Origin: an uncultured Collinsella sp.
GTDB taxonomy: Bacteria; Actinomycetota; Coriobacteriia; Coriobacteriales; Coriobacteriaceae
Reading direction: 5' to 3'
DNA length: 18,330 bases
Assembly (NCBI GenBank): GCA_900539735.1
Contig: UQDE01000036.1
Location: 1-18,330 of the forward strand
Shown here: one piece after another, positions 1-7,320 of the stretch
Layout of the letters: every line of letters starts with the position of its first letter
Position numbering within the stretch: the stretch's first letter is position 1
Made by a program: the position numbers and the translations under genes
Notes under the pieces: generated by a model
Seen by the model: the letters and a program-made list of their open reading frames with translations, nothing else
The model's database searches: none
What the model was told of the DNA's origin: nothing

Positions 1-14
1 CGTTTCTTTGGCGG

Positions 15-1184
15 CTACTCGGCAAACGCGTTACCGACGCTGTTGCCACCCACATACGTCTCGACCAGGGTAAGGTCGGGATTGAACACAACAAAGTCGG
101 CATCGCGGCCAGGCATAATGCTGCCACATTTATCCTCGACGTGAGCAGAACGCGCGGGTACCTCGGTCGCCATGCGAATGGCGATATCGGCGCTCGCAAG
201 ACCCCAGTCGACGATGTTCTTGACGCCCTGCGCGAGCGTGAGCACCGAGCCGGCGATAGCAGAGTCATCGGCAAGCCAGCAAAGGTTGTCCTTCATAATA
301 ACATCCATGCCACCGCTGGTGTACTTTCCCTCGGGCATGCCGCCGCAACCCAGGCAGTCGGTGATCAGCACCGTGTGCTGCCAGCCCTTGGCCTGCAGCA
401 GGGCCTTGATAGCAGCGGGGTTCACATGTTTGCCGTCGCAGATGATCTCGGCATAGGTGTTGGGCGTGGTCATAGCGGCCCCGACGACACCGGGCTCACG
501 GTGATGCAGACCGCGCTGGCCGTTGTAGGTATGCGTAAAGCAGCTGGCGCCAGCATTGATGGCGGCGGCGCACTCATCATAGGTGGCATCGGAGTGGCCA
601 ATGCAGGTCACGACGCCCTTTGCGCTCAAAGCCGCGGCGTAAGCGGCAGCGCCATCGCGCTCGGCCGCCATGGCGCTCTTGACGATACGACCGCCGGCGG
701 CCTCCTGCCACTCGTCAAAAATTTCCTCGGACGGGTCAATCAGATAAGCGGGGTTCTGGGCGCCCACGTGCTTCATGGTAAAGAACGGGCCCTCCAGGTA
801 GATGCCCTGAATACGAGCACCGCAGAACTCGGGTCCACGCTCTTCTTCCGCCTGTGCAATGGCGGCGCAGGCGTCCTTAATCTGCTCCACGCCGTCGGTA
901 AAGGTCGTGGGAAGCCAGCTGGTGGTACCACGACGTGCGAGCTCGGTCGAGCTGATGTTGATGCCCTCGGCATCGTTATCGGTCGTGGCATGGTTATAGA
1001 AGCCATGGATATGGGTGTCCACCATGCCCGGCGCAATCCATGTACCCGAATAATCTTTGATCTCACAAGCGGGCTCATCGGCCTGCCAAACGCCAAAGAC
1101 GCCGTCTTCGACCATGAGGTAGCCGCCCAGCTGCGGCCCCGCCGGCAAAAAGAACTTGTCGGCCTTGATAGCATACGTGCTCAT
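15..1184 (-). CDS. nagA: N-acetylglucosamine-6-phosphate deacetylase
   Basis: Cytoplasmic amidohydrolase that removes acetate from GlcNAc-6-phosphate to give glucosamine-6-phosphate, the step after PTS import of GlcNAc. The 389-residue product has the usual family length. Visible motifs are the HxH pair in VDTHIHG (H58, H60), EGPFF (metal-ligand Glu E131), CIGHSDA (H197), FTHTYNG (H218) and the catalytic Asp in LITDCLG (D276), so all expected metal and catalytic positions are present. The ATG has a GGGAG ribosome site about 7 nt upstream. It lies 143 bp downstream of the GntR regulator on the same strand; no terminator separates them, so co-transcription is possible. I see only a weak half operator (TTGGTATA on the plus strand near 1274) and no convincing promoter in that gap. 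No nagB is in the window. Confidence 0.95.
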   Translation of the reverse strand: MSTYAIKADKFFLPAGPQLGGYLMVEDGVFGVWQADEPACEIKDYSGTWIAPGMVDTHIHGFYNHATTDNDAEGINISSTELARRGTTSWLPTTFTDGVEQIKDACAAIAQAEEERGPEFCGARIQGIYLEGPFFTMKHVGAQNPAYLIDPSEEIFDEWQEAAGGRIVKSAMAAERDGAAAYAAALSAKGVVTCIGHSDATYDECAAAINAGASCFTHTYNGQRGLHHREPGVVGAAMTTPNTYAEIICDGKHVNPAAIKALLQAKGWQHTVLITDCLGCGGMPEGKYTSGGMDVIMKDNLCWLADDSAIAGSVLTLAQGVKNIVDWGLASADIAIRMATEVPARSAHVEDKCGSIMPGRDADFVVFNPDLTLVETYVGGNSVGNAFAE

Positions 1185-1327
1185 CTATGCTCCCGTACCC
1201 GCAGTGCATTTTAGGGCGGATCAAAAACCACTGCATTGTTAATTCGAGCGATTGTTCGTTGCCTTCTACCGCTTGGTATAATTTGCACCCGCCGCAAAAC
1301 ACGCCAAGCCGTTTATACCCAATAACT

Positions 1328-2059
1328 CTAGACTGCGCGGTTGTGGTAGACCTTGTACTTAAACTGGTCGGCACGCGCAACCGAACGCGTATACTCGATA
1401 ACCTCGTTGTTCATGTCATATGTGGTACGAATCAAATCCAGCACCGGCGCGCCTTCGGTAATCTCGAGCAGACGAGCGTCGGAATGGCGGGCGATACTCG
1501 CGTAGAATTCTTCCTCTGCCACGCGAACTTTCTCGTGAAAGTCCTGCTCAATCATGTCGTACAGCGATTTGTTCTCGATCATGGGGCGCTTAAGCGCAAA
1601 GAACTTGCGACTTGGCAGATATGTACACTCAATCATCAGCGGTACACCATCGGCTATACGCAGGCGCTTGATCTTGTACAGACGCTCGCCCAGGCGCGCG
1701 TTCATCTCTACGGCAATATTCTTGTCAGCCTCGACCTCGGTAAACTCGAGAATCGTCGTCTTGGGCACACGGCCGATCGCCTTCATCTGCTCGGTAAAGC
1801 TATAGGTCTGCGTGAGATTTGCCGTTTGCAGAGAGCGGTCGCACACCATGGTTCCACGGCCGCGCTGACGAACCACCAAGCCCAAGCGTTCAAGCTCCTG
1901 CAGGGCAAGGCGAACCGTCGTACGCGAGAGCCCATAGCGTTCCGACAGGTCACGCTCAGACGGCAAATAGTCGCCGGGTCGAAGTTCGTGATCGATTTTA
2001 TCGGTCAGCAAATCAACGAGCTGATCGTACAGAGGTTGTTTGCGCGCTCCCATTGCCAT
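1328..2059 (-). CDS. GntR/HutC-type regulator with UTRA domain, probable GlcNAc repressor (NagR/DasR-like)
   Basis: Transcription factor of 243 residues. An N-terminal winged helix (about residues 8-75) carries the GntR signature LPSERDLSERYGLSRTTVR. A C-terminal UTRA ligand-binding domain (about 95-240) contains the typical GERLYKIKRLR and PLMIECTYLP segments. HutC-subfamily members of this build sense sugar phosphates such as GlcNAc-6-P or GlcN-6-P; specificity is inferred here from position between a GlcNAc PTS gene and nagA. The frame is open further upstream, but I chose the ATG at 2059 because an AGGT site lies 7-8 nt before it; an ATG at 2053 is an alternative. A TGGT-N4-ACCA palindrome 32 bp upstream suggests autoregulation. 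Confidence 0.9.
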   Translation of the reverse strand: MAMGARKQPLYDQLVDLLTDKIDHELRPGDYLPSERDLSERYGLSRTTVRLALQELERLGLVVRQRGRGTMVCDRSLQTANLTQTYSFTEQMKAIGRVPKTTILEFTEVEADKNIAVEMNARLGERLYKIKRLRIADGVPLMIECTYLPSRKFFALKRPMIENKSLYDMIEQDFHEKVRVAEEEFYASIARHSDARLLEITEGAPVLDLIRTTYDMNNEVIEYTRSVARADQFKYKVYHNRAV

Positions 2060-2090
2060 AATGATACCTGCCGGATAAATGACTCGAAAT

Positions 2091-2102
2091 TGGTTGTAAC
2101 CA
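2091..2102. promoter_or_regulatory. Putative operator TGGT-TGTA-ACCA upstream of the GntR gene
   Basis: Perfect inverted repeat TGGTTGTAACCA. The half-site and 4-bp spacer match the core of known NagR/DasR operators (TGGTCTAGACCA). It starts 32 bp before the regulator start codon and lies just downstream of a likely -10 box (2113-2118), where bound repressor would block transcription. The same pattern recurs upstream of the PTS gene. Assignment to this regulator is inference. Confidence 0.6.
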
Positions 2103-2112
2103 GACACCACGT

Positions 2113-2118
2113 ACTATA
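2113..2118 (-). promoter_or_regulatory. Extended -10 promoter element for the GntR gene
   Basis: The minus strand reads TGC-TATAGT, an extended -10 (TGnTATAAT) with one mismatch. No good -35 sits at 17 bp, as is common for extended -10 promoters. Predicted start near 2106, directly before the operator at 2091-2102. Confidence 0.45.
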
Positions 2119-2201
2119 GCAGTTTTAATGGAATAACAGCAGGTCAACCAGCATATTTCAATATTGTTTGCCGGTTGATAGCCTGTGCGCCGTAATACCA
2201 A

Positions 2202-3782
2202 TTACACCACTACATCAAGTATCGAGGTAGCAAAAAGGGCCGCCCCCACGGAGCGGGACGACCCTTTGTAAGACAGATACGTCTTTAAGGCTTTGAGAAG
2301 CTTCTTGAGCTCCTCGGCAACAGCCTGGACCTGCGTGCCGATGATGACCTGGGTAGCACCCTTGTCCATCTTCATGACACCCAGAGCGCCGGCCTTCTTG
2401 CAGGCGGCCTCGTCGACCAGCTCGGAATCGCCAAGCTCGAAACGCAGGCGAGTAGCGCAGCAGTCAACGGTCTTGACGTTCTCCTTGCCACCGACGGCAG
2501 CGAGAACAGCGGCGGCCAGAGCGGCGAACTTGTCGTCGCCAGCAGCGGCGGAAGCGGAGGTCTCCTCGACATCCTCATCCTCGCGACCAGGGGTCATGAG
2601 GTTGAACTTGGTGATGGCGAAGCGGAACACGAGGTAGAAGACCAGGAAGGCAGCGATGCCCAGCGGGATAATCATCCAGGTGTTGGCAGCAGCCGGGAGG
2701 CTAGCGGAGAACAGGAGGTCGGTAGCACCAGCGGAGAAGCAGAAGCCGGCACGGAAACCAACAAAGTAGGTGATGACGGTGAAGACGCCGTACAGGGCAG
2801 CGTACACGACGTAGAGCGGGAAGCACAGGAACATGAAGCCGAACTCGAAGGGCTCGGTGACGCCGCAGACGAAGGCGCAGATGGCAGCGGAGACAACCAG
2901 GCCGATAGCAGCCTTCTTGTTCTTAGCGGTCTGAACCATAGCCAGGGCAGCGCCCGGGATACCGAACATCATGCAGGGGAAGAAGCCGGACATGTACATA
3001 CCGAGGCTCCACTTGACGTCAGCGGAGGTCTCGCCAGCCCAGAAGTGGGTCAGGTCGCCCAGGCCGATGGTGTCGAACCAGAACACGTTGTTGAGTGCGT
3101 GGTGCAGACCGGTCGGGATGAGCAGGCGGTTGAGGAAGGCATAGATGCCAGCGCCGATACCACCCATAGCAGCGATACCCTCGCCCAGAGCGACGAGCGC
3201 ACCGAAGATGAGGGGCCAAGCAAAGAGCAGGACGACGGAGACGACGATGCAGATGACGGCGGTCATGATGGCGACGCAACGCTTGCCGGAGAAGAAGGCC
3301 AGCCAGTCGGGAAGACGGGTGTCCTTGAACTTGTTGTAGCAAGTGCCACCGATGACGGCGGACAGGATGCCGATGAAGGAGTTACCAGCGATCTTGGAGA
3401 ACGCGATGCCCTCGGTCGTGGCAAGCCAAGCGGTCTGAGCATCGGCGTCCATGCCACGAATGGTACCAACAACAGCGGGGTTCAGGAGCTGCTGGATCAT
3501 CAGGAAGGCGACGAGGCCAGCGAGGCCAGCGGTGCCATCGTGATCGTCGGCAAGGCCGACAGCGGCGCCGACTGCGAACAGCCAGGCCATGTTATCGATA
3601 AGAGCGCCGCCTGCCTTGATGAGCAGGAAACCGGCGGTATAGGCAAAACCGGTAGTGTCACCGGCAGCACCCATGACTGCGGGAGCGAGCAGGTAGCCCA
3701 CACCCATAAGAATACCTGCGACGGGAAGCGCCGCGACGGGAAGCATCAGCGCTTTGCCGAGCTTCTGGAGGTACCTCATCAT
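2202..3782 (-). CDS. PTS N-acetylglucosamine transporter, EIICB
   Basis: Membrane permease plus phosphotransfer domain that imports GlcNAc and releases it as GlcNAc-6-P. The EIIC part is strongly hydrophobic and carries the glucose/GlcNAc-family signature IPTGLHHALNNVFWFD and GMYMSGFFPCMMFG. The EIIB part has the phospho-cysteine motif CATRLR (C442). Order is IIC-IIB without a IIA domain, so a separate EIIA must serve it, unlike E. coli NagE. The start at 3782 is set by GGAGGAG 7 nt upstream; an in-frame extension to 3881 lacks support. Oddity: the frame does not stop where the EIIB domain ends (around residue 501) but runs 25 more codons through the gene's own terminator hairpin to a TAA at 2202, giving 526 residues. 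The TAT at 2277-2279 is one base from TAA. Confidence 0.92.
   Translation of the reverse strand: MMRYLQKLGKALMLPVAALPVAGILMGVGYLLAPAVMGAAGDTTGFAYTAGFLLIKAGGALIDNMAWLFAVGAAVGLADDHDGTAGLAGLVAFLMIQQLLNPAVVGTIRGMDADAQTAWLATTEGIAFSKIAGNSFIGILSAVIGGTCYNKFKDTRLPDWLAFFSGKRCVAIMTAVICIVVSVVLLFAWPLIFGALVALGEGIAAMGGIGAGIYAFLNRLLIPTGLHHALNNVFWFDTIGLGDLTHFWAGETSADVKWSLGMYMSGFFPCMMFGIPGAALAMVQTAKNKKAAIGLVVSAAICAFVCGVTEPFEFGFMFLCFPLYVVYAALYGVFTVITYFVGFRAGFCFSAGATDLLFSASLPAAANTWMIIPLGIAAFLVFYLVFRFAITKFNLMTPGREDEDVEETSASAAAGDDKFAALAAAVLAAVGGKENVKTVDCCATRLRFELGDSELVDEAACKKAGALGVMKMDKGATQVIIGTQVQAVAEELKKLLKALKTYLSYKGSSRSVGAALFATSILDVVV
2232..2267 (-). terminator. Intrinsic terminator overlapping the 3' end of the PTS reading frame
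   Basis: On the minus strand AAAGGG (2262-2267) plus TCGTCCC pairs with GGGGCGG plus CCCTTT (2234-2239), about 13 bp with two G-U pairs and an 8-nt loop, followed by five T (2232-2236). Stem, loop and U-tract are all inside the PTS frame, whose only stop is 28 nt beyond the U-tract. Confidence 0.8.
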
Positions 3783-3983
3783 ATGGTATCTCCTCCAACC
3801 TTTCTTTCGTTGTTCACCAACGAGTTCCATGTCCGCGCCTTGTGCATACCGGCTTCTCCGCTTGCCGGCATTGATGCGCAAACTTAGACAACCCAGTCCC
3901 TATTTGGGGTTGCTGGTATGTACGGCAGCACACACTCAATTCAAACGTCCACCACATTTCGTTCAAATTACTATATCGTTGCC

Positions 3984-4016
3984 AAACGGTTATTTTTGGC
4001 CCGTAAACGGTAATTT
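3984..4016. repeat. Pair of 12-bp direct repeats AAACGGTWATTT, 21 bp apart
   Basis: AAACGGTTATTT (3984-3995) and AAACGGTAATTT (4005-4016) differ at one base. Start-to-start distance is 21 bp, two helical turns, so both lie on the same DNA face. They sit just upstream (in transcription sense) of the TATAGT box at 3970-3975, an activator-like position. The binding protein is unknown. Confidence 0.5.
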
Positions 4017-4092
4017 GCGCAGGTAGACATGTTGCATATATTTCATTACCAAACTAATTCTTAGCAATTTCCATTCGATTTCGTTTCAAAAT

Positions 4093-4135
4093 TGGTTACT
4101 ACCAGATGAACAGTGGTACCACATTGTTACTACCA
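4093..4135. promoter_or_regulatory. Cluster of three operator-like sites upstream of the PTS gene
   Basis: Site 1 is TGGT-TACT-ACCA (4093-4104), a NagR/DasR-like half-site arrangement with 4-bp spacer. Site 3 is TTGT-TACT-ACCA (4124-4135), one half imperfect. Between them is the palindrome GTGGTACCAC (4113-4122), which is TGGT/ACCA with no spacer. Sites 1 and 3 share the same spacer TACT and are exactly 31 bp apart, about three helical turns. The matching site before the GntR gene supports control by that regulator. Confidence 0.6.
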
Positions 4136-4224
4136 GTTTAGCCGAAATCGTTTTCACTTTATATGAATAAAGTGTCCCAAAATTTGCATACAACCACCCC
4201 CTCTCATCGCCCTCCCCACAGTGC

Positions 4225-4260
4225 AAAAAGCCCGCTAGAACGATGTCCGTTCTAGCGGGC
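4225..4260 (-). terminator. Strong intrinsic terminator after the SurA-N-like gene
   Basis: A perfect 13-bp stem, GCCCGCTAGAACG (4230-4242) with its complement (4248-4260), has a 5-nt loop, and five T follow on the minus strand (4225-4229). It lies 43 bp past the stop of the upstream gene and isolates it from the PTS promoter region. Confidence 0.9.
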
Positions 4261-4302
4261 ATATCAGATTTTTGGCTACGTGCTCGGCGGCTCGGGCGGC
4301 CC

Positions 4303-5388
4303 TTACGCAAACAGACCGTAGATGCTGATGTTGGCCTTGGCGTAGAGGCCGTTAGCATACTCGGTCCACTTGGAGCTGGCGCTCGAAGCCTGCGAAGAGT
4401 ACTGCTGGTAGGCGGTGTAATAGGCGGTCATGGCCTGCTTGTAGGTAGCGCTATCGGCCGTAAAGGCATCATCGGCAAAGGCCTTGGCATAGGTGCTATC
4501 GGCATCCTTCCAAGTGCCCTTTGAGCTATCCCACTCATCGCCAGCAAGGTTGATGATGTAATCGGCGTAGTCCTTGCTCGCGGTCTCCTCGTTGCCGTCA
4601 GCAGGCTCGGTCGGGGCGGTCGGCATGCTTGCGGAGCTATCGCCCACCTTCTTCTTGTAGAGCTTCTGCAGCGTCGCGGACTGGCGGACGATCTGCTTGG
4701 CCTGGTCCTTGGACACGCCGTACTGCGTGGCCATGGTCTTGTAGTCGGAGGTGCCGATGGAATCCTCGGCATACTGCTTCATTTCCTTGGAAGAGACGGT
4801 AATGCCCTCGTCCTCGGCAGCGTCCAGCAGAATCTGGTTGCGCACGTAGGACAGGATAACGTCGGCAGACGGAGCGGTGTAGTTGCCGTCGTCGTCCTTG
4901 ACGGTGTCAAGGCTGTACTGGCTCTCGATGGCCTCACGCGCGGTGATGTCGCTCTTCTTGCCGTTGTAGCTATAGCTCGCCACGGTCGAATCGAGCTGGT
5001 CCTCGGACAGGGTCGCCGAGCCGACGCCCTTGCCGCCAAAACCACCGTTGCCGATAAAGAAGCCGACCACGGCAGCAATCACGACGGCGACCACAAAGGC
5101 GGCAATCATCGTCTTCTTGTGCCTGGATGCATGGTCGTCTTCGTCGGAGTCATCGTCCTCGTCCTGTTCCTCGGGCATGAGGTTCTCGTCGGCGGCATCC
5201 GCGGCAATCTGAGCCTCCAGGCGGGCGTCCTCCTCCTCGGCCGTCGTACCGGCAGCAATGTGCTCGGCAGACGTACCGGCGACCAGATCGATCTTCTCCT
5301 CCTCATCACCGTCGGGGCCTTCGCCGCGCTCGATGATCTGGATGCCGTCGATCTCGTCCTTCTCGTCCTTCTTTTGAATCAGACCCAT
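4303..5388 (-). CDS. Membrane-anchored protein with acidic cytoplasmic region and SurA-N-like extracytoplasmic domain
   Basis: Protein of 361 residues. Residues 1-90 are strongly acidic, with runs such as EEQDEDDDSDEDD and no signal peptide. A single transmembrane segment covers about 94-113 after HKK, so the N-terminus is probably cytoplasmic and the C-terminus outside. Residues about 175-245 (from VILSYVRNQILLDAAEDEG) resemble the helical N-terminal chaperone domain of SurA/PrsA proteins: a helix, then GITVSSKEM, then further helices. No parvulin PPIase domain is visible, so a chaperone role is only a family-level guess. The last 90 residues are rich in Ser, Ala and aromatics and I cannot assign them. 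The ATG is preceded by AAGGAG 8 nt upstream, and a strong terminator follows. It appears monocistronic. Confidence 0.75.
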   Translation of the reverse strand: MGLIQKKDEKDEIDGIQIIERGEGPDGDEEEKIDLVAGTSAEHIAAGTTAEEEDARLEAQIAADAADENLMPEEQDEDDDSDEDDHASRHKKTMIAAFVVAVVIAAVVGFFIGNGGFGGKGVGSATLSEDQLDSTVASYSYNGKKSDITAREAIESQYSLDTVKDDDGNYTAPSADVILSYVRNQILLDAAEDEGITVSSKEMKQYAEDSIGTSDYKTMATQYGVSKDQAKQIVRQSATLQKLYKKKVGDSSASMPTAPTEPADGNEETASKDYADYIINLAGDEWDSSKGTWKDADSTYAKAFADDAFTADSATYKQAMTAYYTAYQQYSSQASSASSKWTEYANGLYAKANISIYGLFA

Positions 5389-5426
5389 ATCAGTTACTCC
5401 TTGTTAGGAAACATAGTCCGCAATAG

Positions 5427-5455
5427 AATACGCCCGACAGAGCGCCGGGCGTATT
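5427..5455 (-). terminator. Hairpin after the isocitrate dehydrogenase gene, possible terminator
   Basis: Perfect 10-bp stem AATACGCCCG (5427-5436) with CGGGCGTATT (5446-5455) and a 9-nt loop. The downstream minus-strand sequence (CTATTG) has few T, so termination strength is doubtful. It lies between the end of icd (5515) and the start of the next gene (5388). A TATAAC box near 5465-5470 on the minus strand could start transcription just before it. Confidence 0.5.
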
Positions 5456-5514
5456 GATTCTCAGGTTATACGCAAACACTTAAGTACTATTTAGGCGTTT
5501 GCAGTCTGCATGCC

Positions 5515-6600
5515 TTAGGCCAGGTGCGCGATAACGGCATCGGCAAAGGCCTGCGTGCCCACAGCGCCCTCAACGGAGCCGGTCTGGGCACGACGCACGT
5601 CACCGGTAACCCGCTCGCCCTCGTCGAGCGTGGCAGATACGGCGGCACGAATGCGATTGGCAGCACCGTTCTCGCCCAGGTGATCGAGCATCATCGCAGC
5701 AGAGAGGATCTCGGCCGTGGGGTTGGCGATATCCTTGCCCGCGATATCGGGTGCGGAGCCGTGCGTAGCCTCAAAGATGGCGCAGTCGGCACCGATGTTG
5801 GAGCCAGGGGCCATACCCAGACCACCCACTAGGCCGGCGCACAGGTCGCTCACGATGTCGCCGTACAGGTTGGGCAGCACCAGGACATCGAAGTCGTTGG
5901 GGTTCTGGACCAGACCCATGCAGGTGGCGTCGACGATCTTGTCGTTGAACTCGATATCGGGATAGTTGGCGGCCACCTCGCGCGCAACGCGCAGGAACAG
6001 GCCATCGGTCGCCTTCATGATGTTGGCCTTATGCACGGCCGTCACCTTTTTGCGGCCGCAGCGGCGGGCATACTCAAAGGCATACTCCACAATGCGGCGG
6101 CTCTTGGCGATGGAGATGGGCTTAATTGAGATGGCGGAATCCGCGGCGAAGGTCTTCTGGCCCGAGCGCTCGACGAGCTGCGAGAGCTCCTCGACCTCGG
6201 CAGCGCCCTCATCGAACTCGATGCCGGCGTAGAGGTCCTCGGTGTTCTCGCGCACGATGACCAGGTCGACGTCGCGGAAGCGCGAGCCGTCGCCCGGCTG
6301 CGACAGGCAGGGGCGCACGCAGGCATACAGGTCGAAGTGCTTGCGCAGGGCCACGTTGACGCTGCGGAAACCCGTACCGACCGGCGTGGTGATGGGGCCC
6401 TTGATGGCAACCTTGGTCTCGGCGACCGCGTCGAGCACATGTTGGGGCAGCGGCGTGCCAAACTCGTCCATGACGCCGGCGCCGGCCTCCTGGACATTCC
6501 AGTTGATCTGGACACCGGTGGCCTCGACCACGCGGCGCATGGCCTGCGTAATCTCGGGACCGATACCGTCACCGGGAATCAGGACTACATCGTGCGCCAT
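5515..6600 (-). CDS. icd: Isocitrate dehydrogenase, probably NAD-type (isocitrate/isopropylmalate dehydrogenase family)
   Basis: Oxidative decarboxylation of isocitrate to 2-oxoglutarate, likely feeding glutamate synthesis. The 361-residue length fits the short NAD-type or IDH3-like enzymes rather than the ~416-residue E. coli NADP enzyme. Visible features are LIPGDGIGPE at the N-terminus; FRSVNVALRKHFDLYACVRP, with the substrate Ser/Asn and arginines R86 and R96; RENTEDLYAG (R117, Y124); K191 in VHKANIMK; metal aspartates D224, D248 and D252; and EATHGSAPDIAGK. Asp at the position after GSAP and an Ile-Ala-Asn stretch favour NAD. Homoisocitrate or tartrate dehydrogenase cannot be fully excluded. 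It begins 6 nt after the stop of the HEAT gene, with GAGGAG upstream inside that gene's end, so the two are translationally coupled. Confidence 0.85.
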   Translation of the reverse strand: MAHDVVLIPGDGIGPEITQAMRRVVEATGVQINWNVQEAGAGVMDEFGTPLPQHVLDAVAETKVAIKGPITTPVGTGFRSVNVALRKHFDLYACVRPCLSQPGDGSRFRDVDLVIVRENTEDLYAGIEFDEGAAEVEELSQLVERSGQKTFAADSAISIKPISIAKSRRIVEYAFEYARRCGRKKVTAVHKANIMKATDGLFLRVAREVAANYPDIEFNDKIVDATCMGLVQNPNDFDVLVLPNLYGDIVSDLCAGLVGGLGMAPGSNIGADCAIFEATHGSAPDIAGKDIANPTAEILSAAMMLDHLGENGAANRIRAAVSATLDEGERVTGDVRRAQTGSVEGAVGTQAFADAVIAHLA

Positions 6601-6606
6601 AATCTG

Positions 6607-7305
6607 TTACTCCTCGTCTTCGGCGGCATCAGATTTTTTAACGCTAGCACGCTTCTTCTTTTTGGAGAGATCAAGGTCAAAGCGTTTAACAAGCATTTCG
6701 CAAATCTCGCTCGAACGGGCTTTGAGATAGCTGCCCTTGCCGTTCTCGGCGTCGAACTTAAGGCGCAGCGCGAGCTTCTCGGCGACCTCGGCGTCAATCT
6801 CGCCCTGGCCAAACTCGTACAGGCAACCGAGCATGTCGCGATACTCGAGGTCGCCGTGGTAGCACTGGATGGCCTCGTCCAGGATGGGCCAAGCCTCGCG
6901 CGAACGCTCGACGCTCGTGGCGCCCCACACGCACAGCAGGCGGAAGGCAGCATAGCGCAGCGTGGAGGAGATCTCGTCGAACAGTGCGGTCTCGGCACCC
7001 TCAAAGGCATCGCCCAGCTGCTCGGGGCAGGTGGTGGCGAGCGCCGCCAGGGCATCGAGAGCCTCCCAGCGGGTCTGAGCCTCGGGGCGGTCGAGCGCCT
7101 CGATCAGCGCGGGCACGCAGGGCACGACGCGCTGCGGATCGCGCTCGGCAAGCAGGTGCAGCACGCGGGCGGCAAACTGACGGATGCGGCGCGTGGGGCA
7201 GCCGAGCTCCTGGACCAGGCGGTCGACGGCGTTCTCGTTCTCCTCTGCCAGCTGGAGCTGTGCCAGCTCCTCGTCGGTGAGCTGTTCGTCTTTGTTTTCT
7301 GCCAT
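6607..7305 (-). CDS. HEAT-repeat domain protein
   Basis: A 232-residue, soluble, helical protein. Residues about 25-160 form repeated paired helices of the HEAT/PBS-lyase type, for example TRRIRQFAARVLHLLAERDP, then VPALIEALDRPEAQTRWEAL and LRYAAFRLLCVWG. It has no catalytic motif, so a protein-binding scaffold is the likely role; no function can be named. The N-terminus is acidic and the last 30 residues are a charged Lys/Glu tail (SKKKKRASVKKSD). The ATG is preceded by AGAGG 5 nt upstream. It sits 15 nt after the small membrane-protein gene and 6 nt before icd, so it belongs to the operon that starts at the dehydrogenase gene at 8834. Confidence 0.75.
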   Translation of the reverse strand: MAENKDEQLTDEELAQLQLAEENENAVDRLVQELGCPTRRIRQFAARVLHLLAERDPQRVVPCVPALIEALDRPEAQTRWEALDALAALATTCPEQLGDAFEGAETALFDEISSTLRYAAFRLLCVWGATSVERSREAWPILDEAIQCYHGDLEYRDMLGCLYEFGQGEIDAEVAEKLALRLKFDAENGKGSYLKARSSEICEMLVKRFDLDLSKKKKRASVKKSDAAEDEE

Positions 7306-7320
7306 AGTTACCTCTTTTTA

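Larger units (their letters stand above)
3783..4224 (-). promoter_or_regulatory. Long regulatory region of the PTS gene
   Basis: This 440-bp stretch has no gene. Reading toward the PTS gene it holds a possible -10 (TATAAA, 4158-4163, no clear -35), a cluster of three operator-like sites (4093-4135), a pair of 12-bp direct repeats (3984-4016), a second possible -10 (TATAGT, 3970-3975), and two leader hairpins. One hairpin is CAACCC/GGGTTG at 3889-3912; the other is ATGCCGGC/GCCGGTAT with a 10-nt loop, near 3846-3871. A strong GGAGGAG ribosome site ends it. Depending on which -10 is used, the leader would be roughly 180 or 370 nt. Composition is clearly more AT-rich than the flanking genes. Confidence 0.55.

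Noticed and set aside
141..1214. Long plus-strand open frame across nagA
   Set aside because: Antisense shadow of nagA, which has all catalytic motifs and a ribosome site; the plus-strand product resembles no family.
1271..1290. NagR-type operator upstream of nagA (TTGGTATAATTTGC)
   Set aside because: Only one half matches; the ACCA half is missing at the right spacing. Too weak to annotate.
3783..3881. N-terminal extension of the PTS protein
   Set aside because: GGAGGAG directly precedes the Met-Met at 3782, and the extension is basic and non-hydrophobic with no ribosome site.
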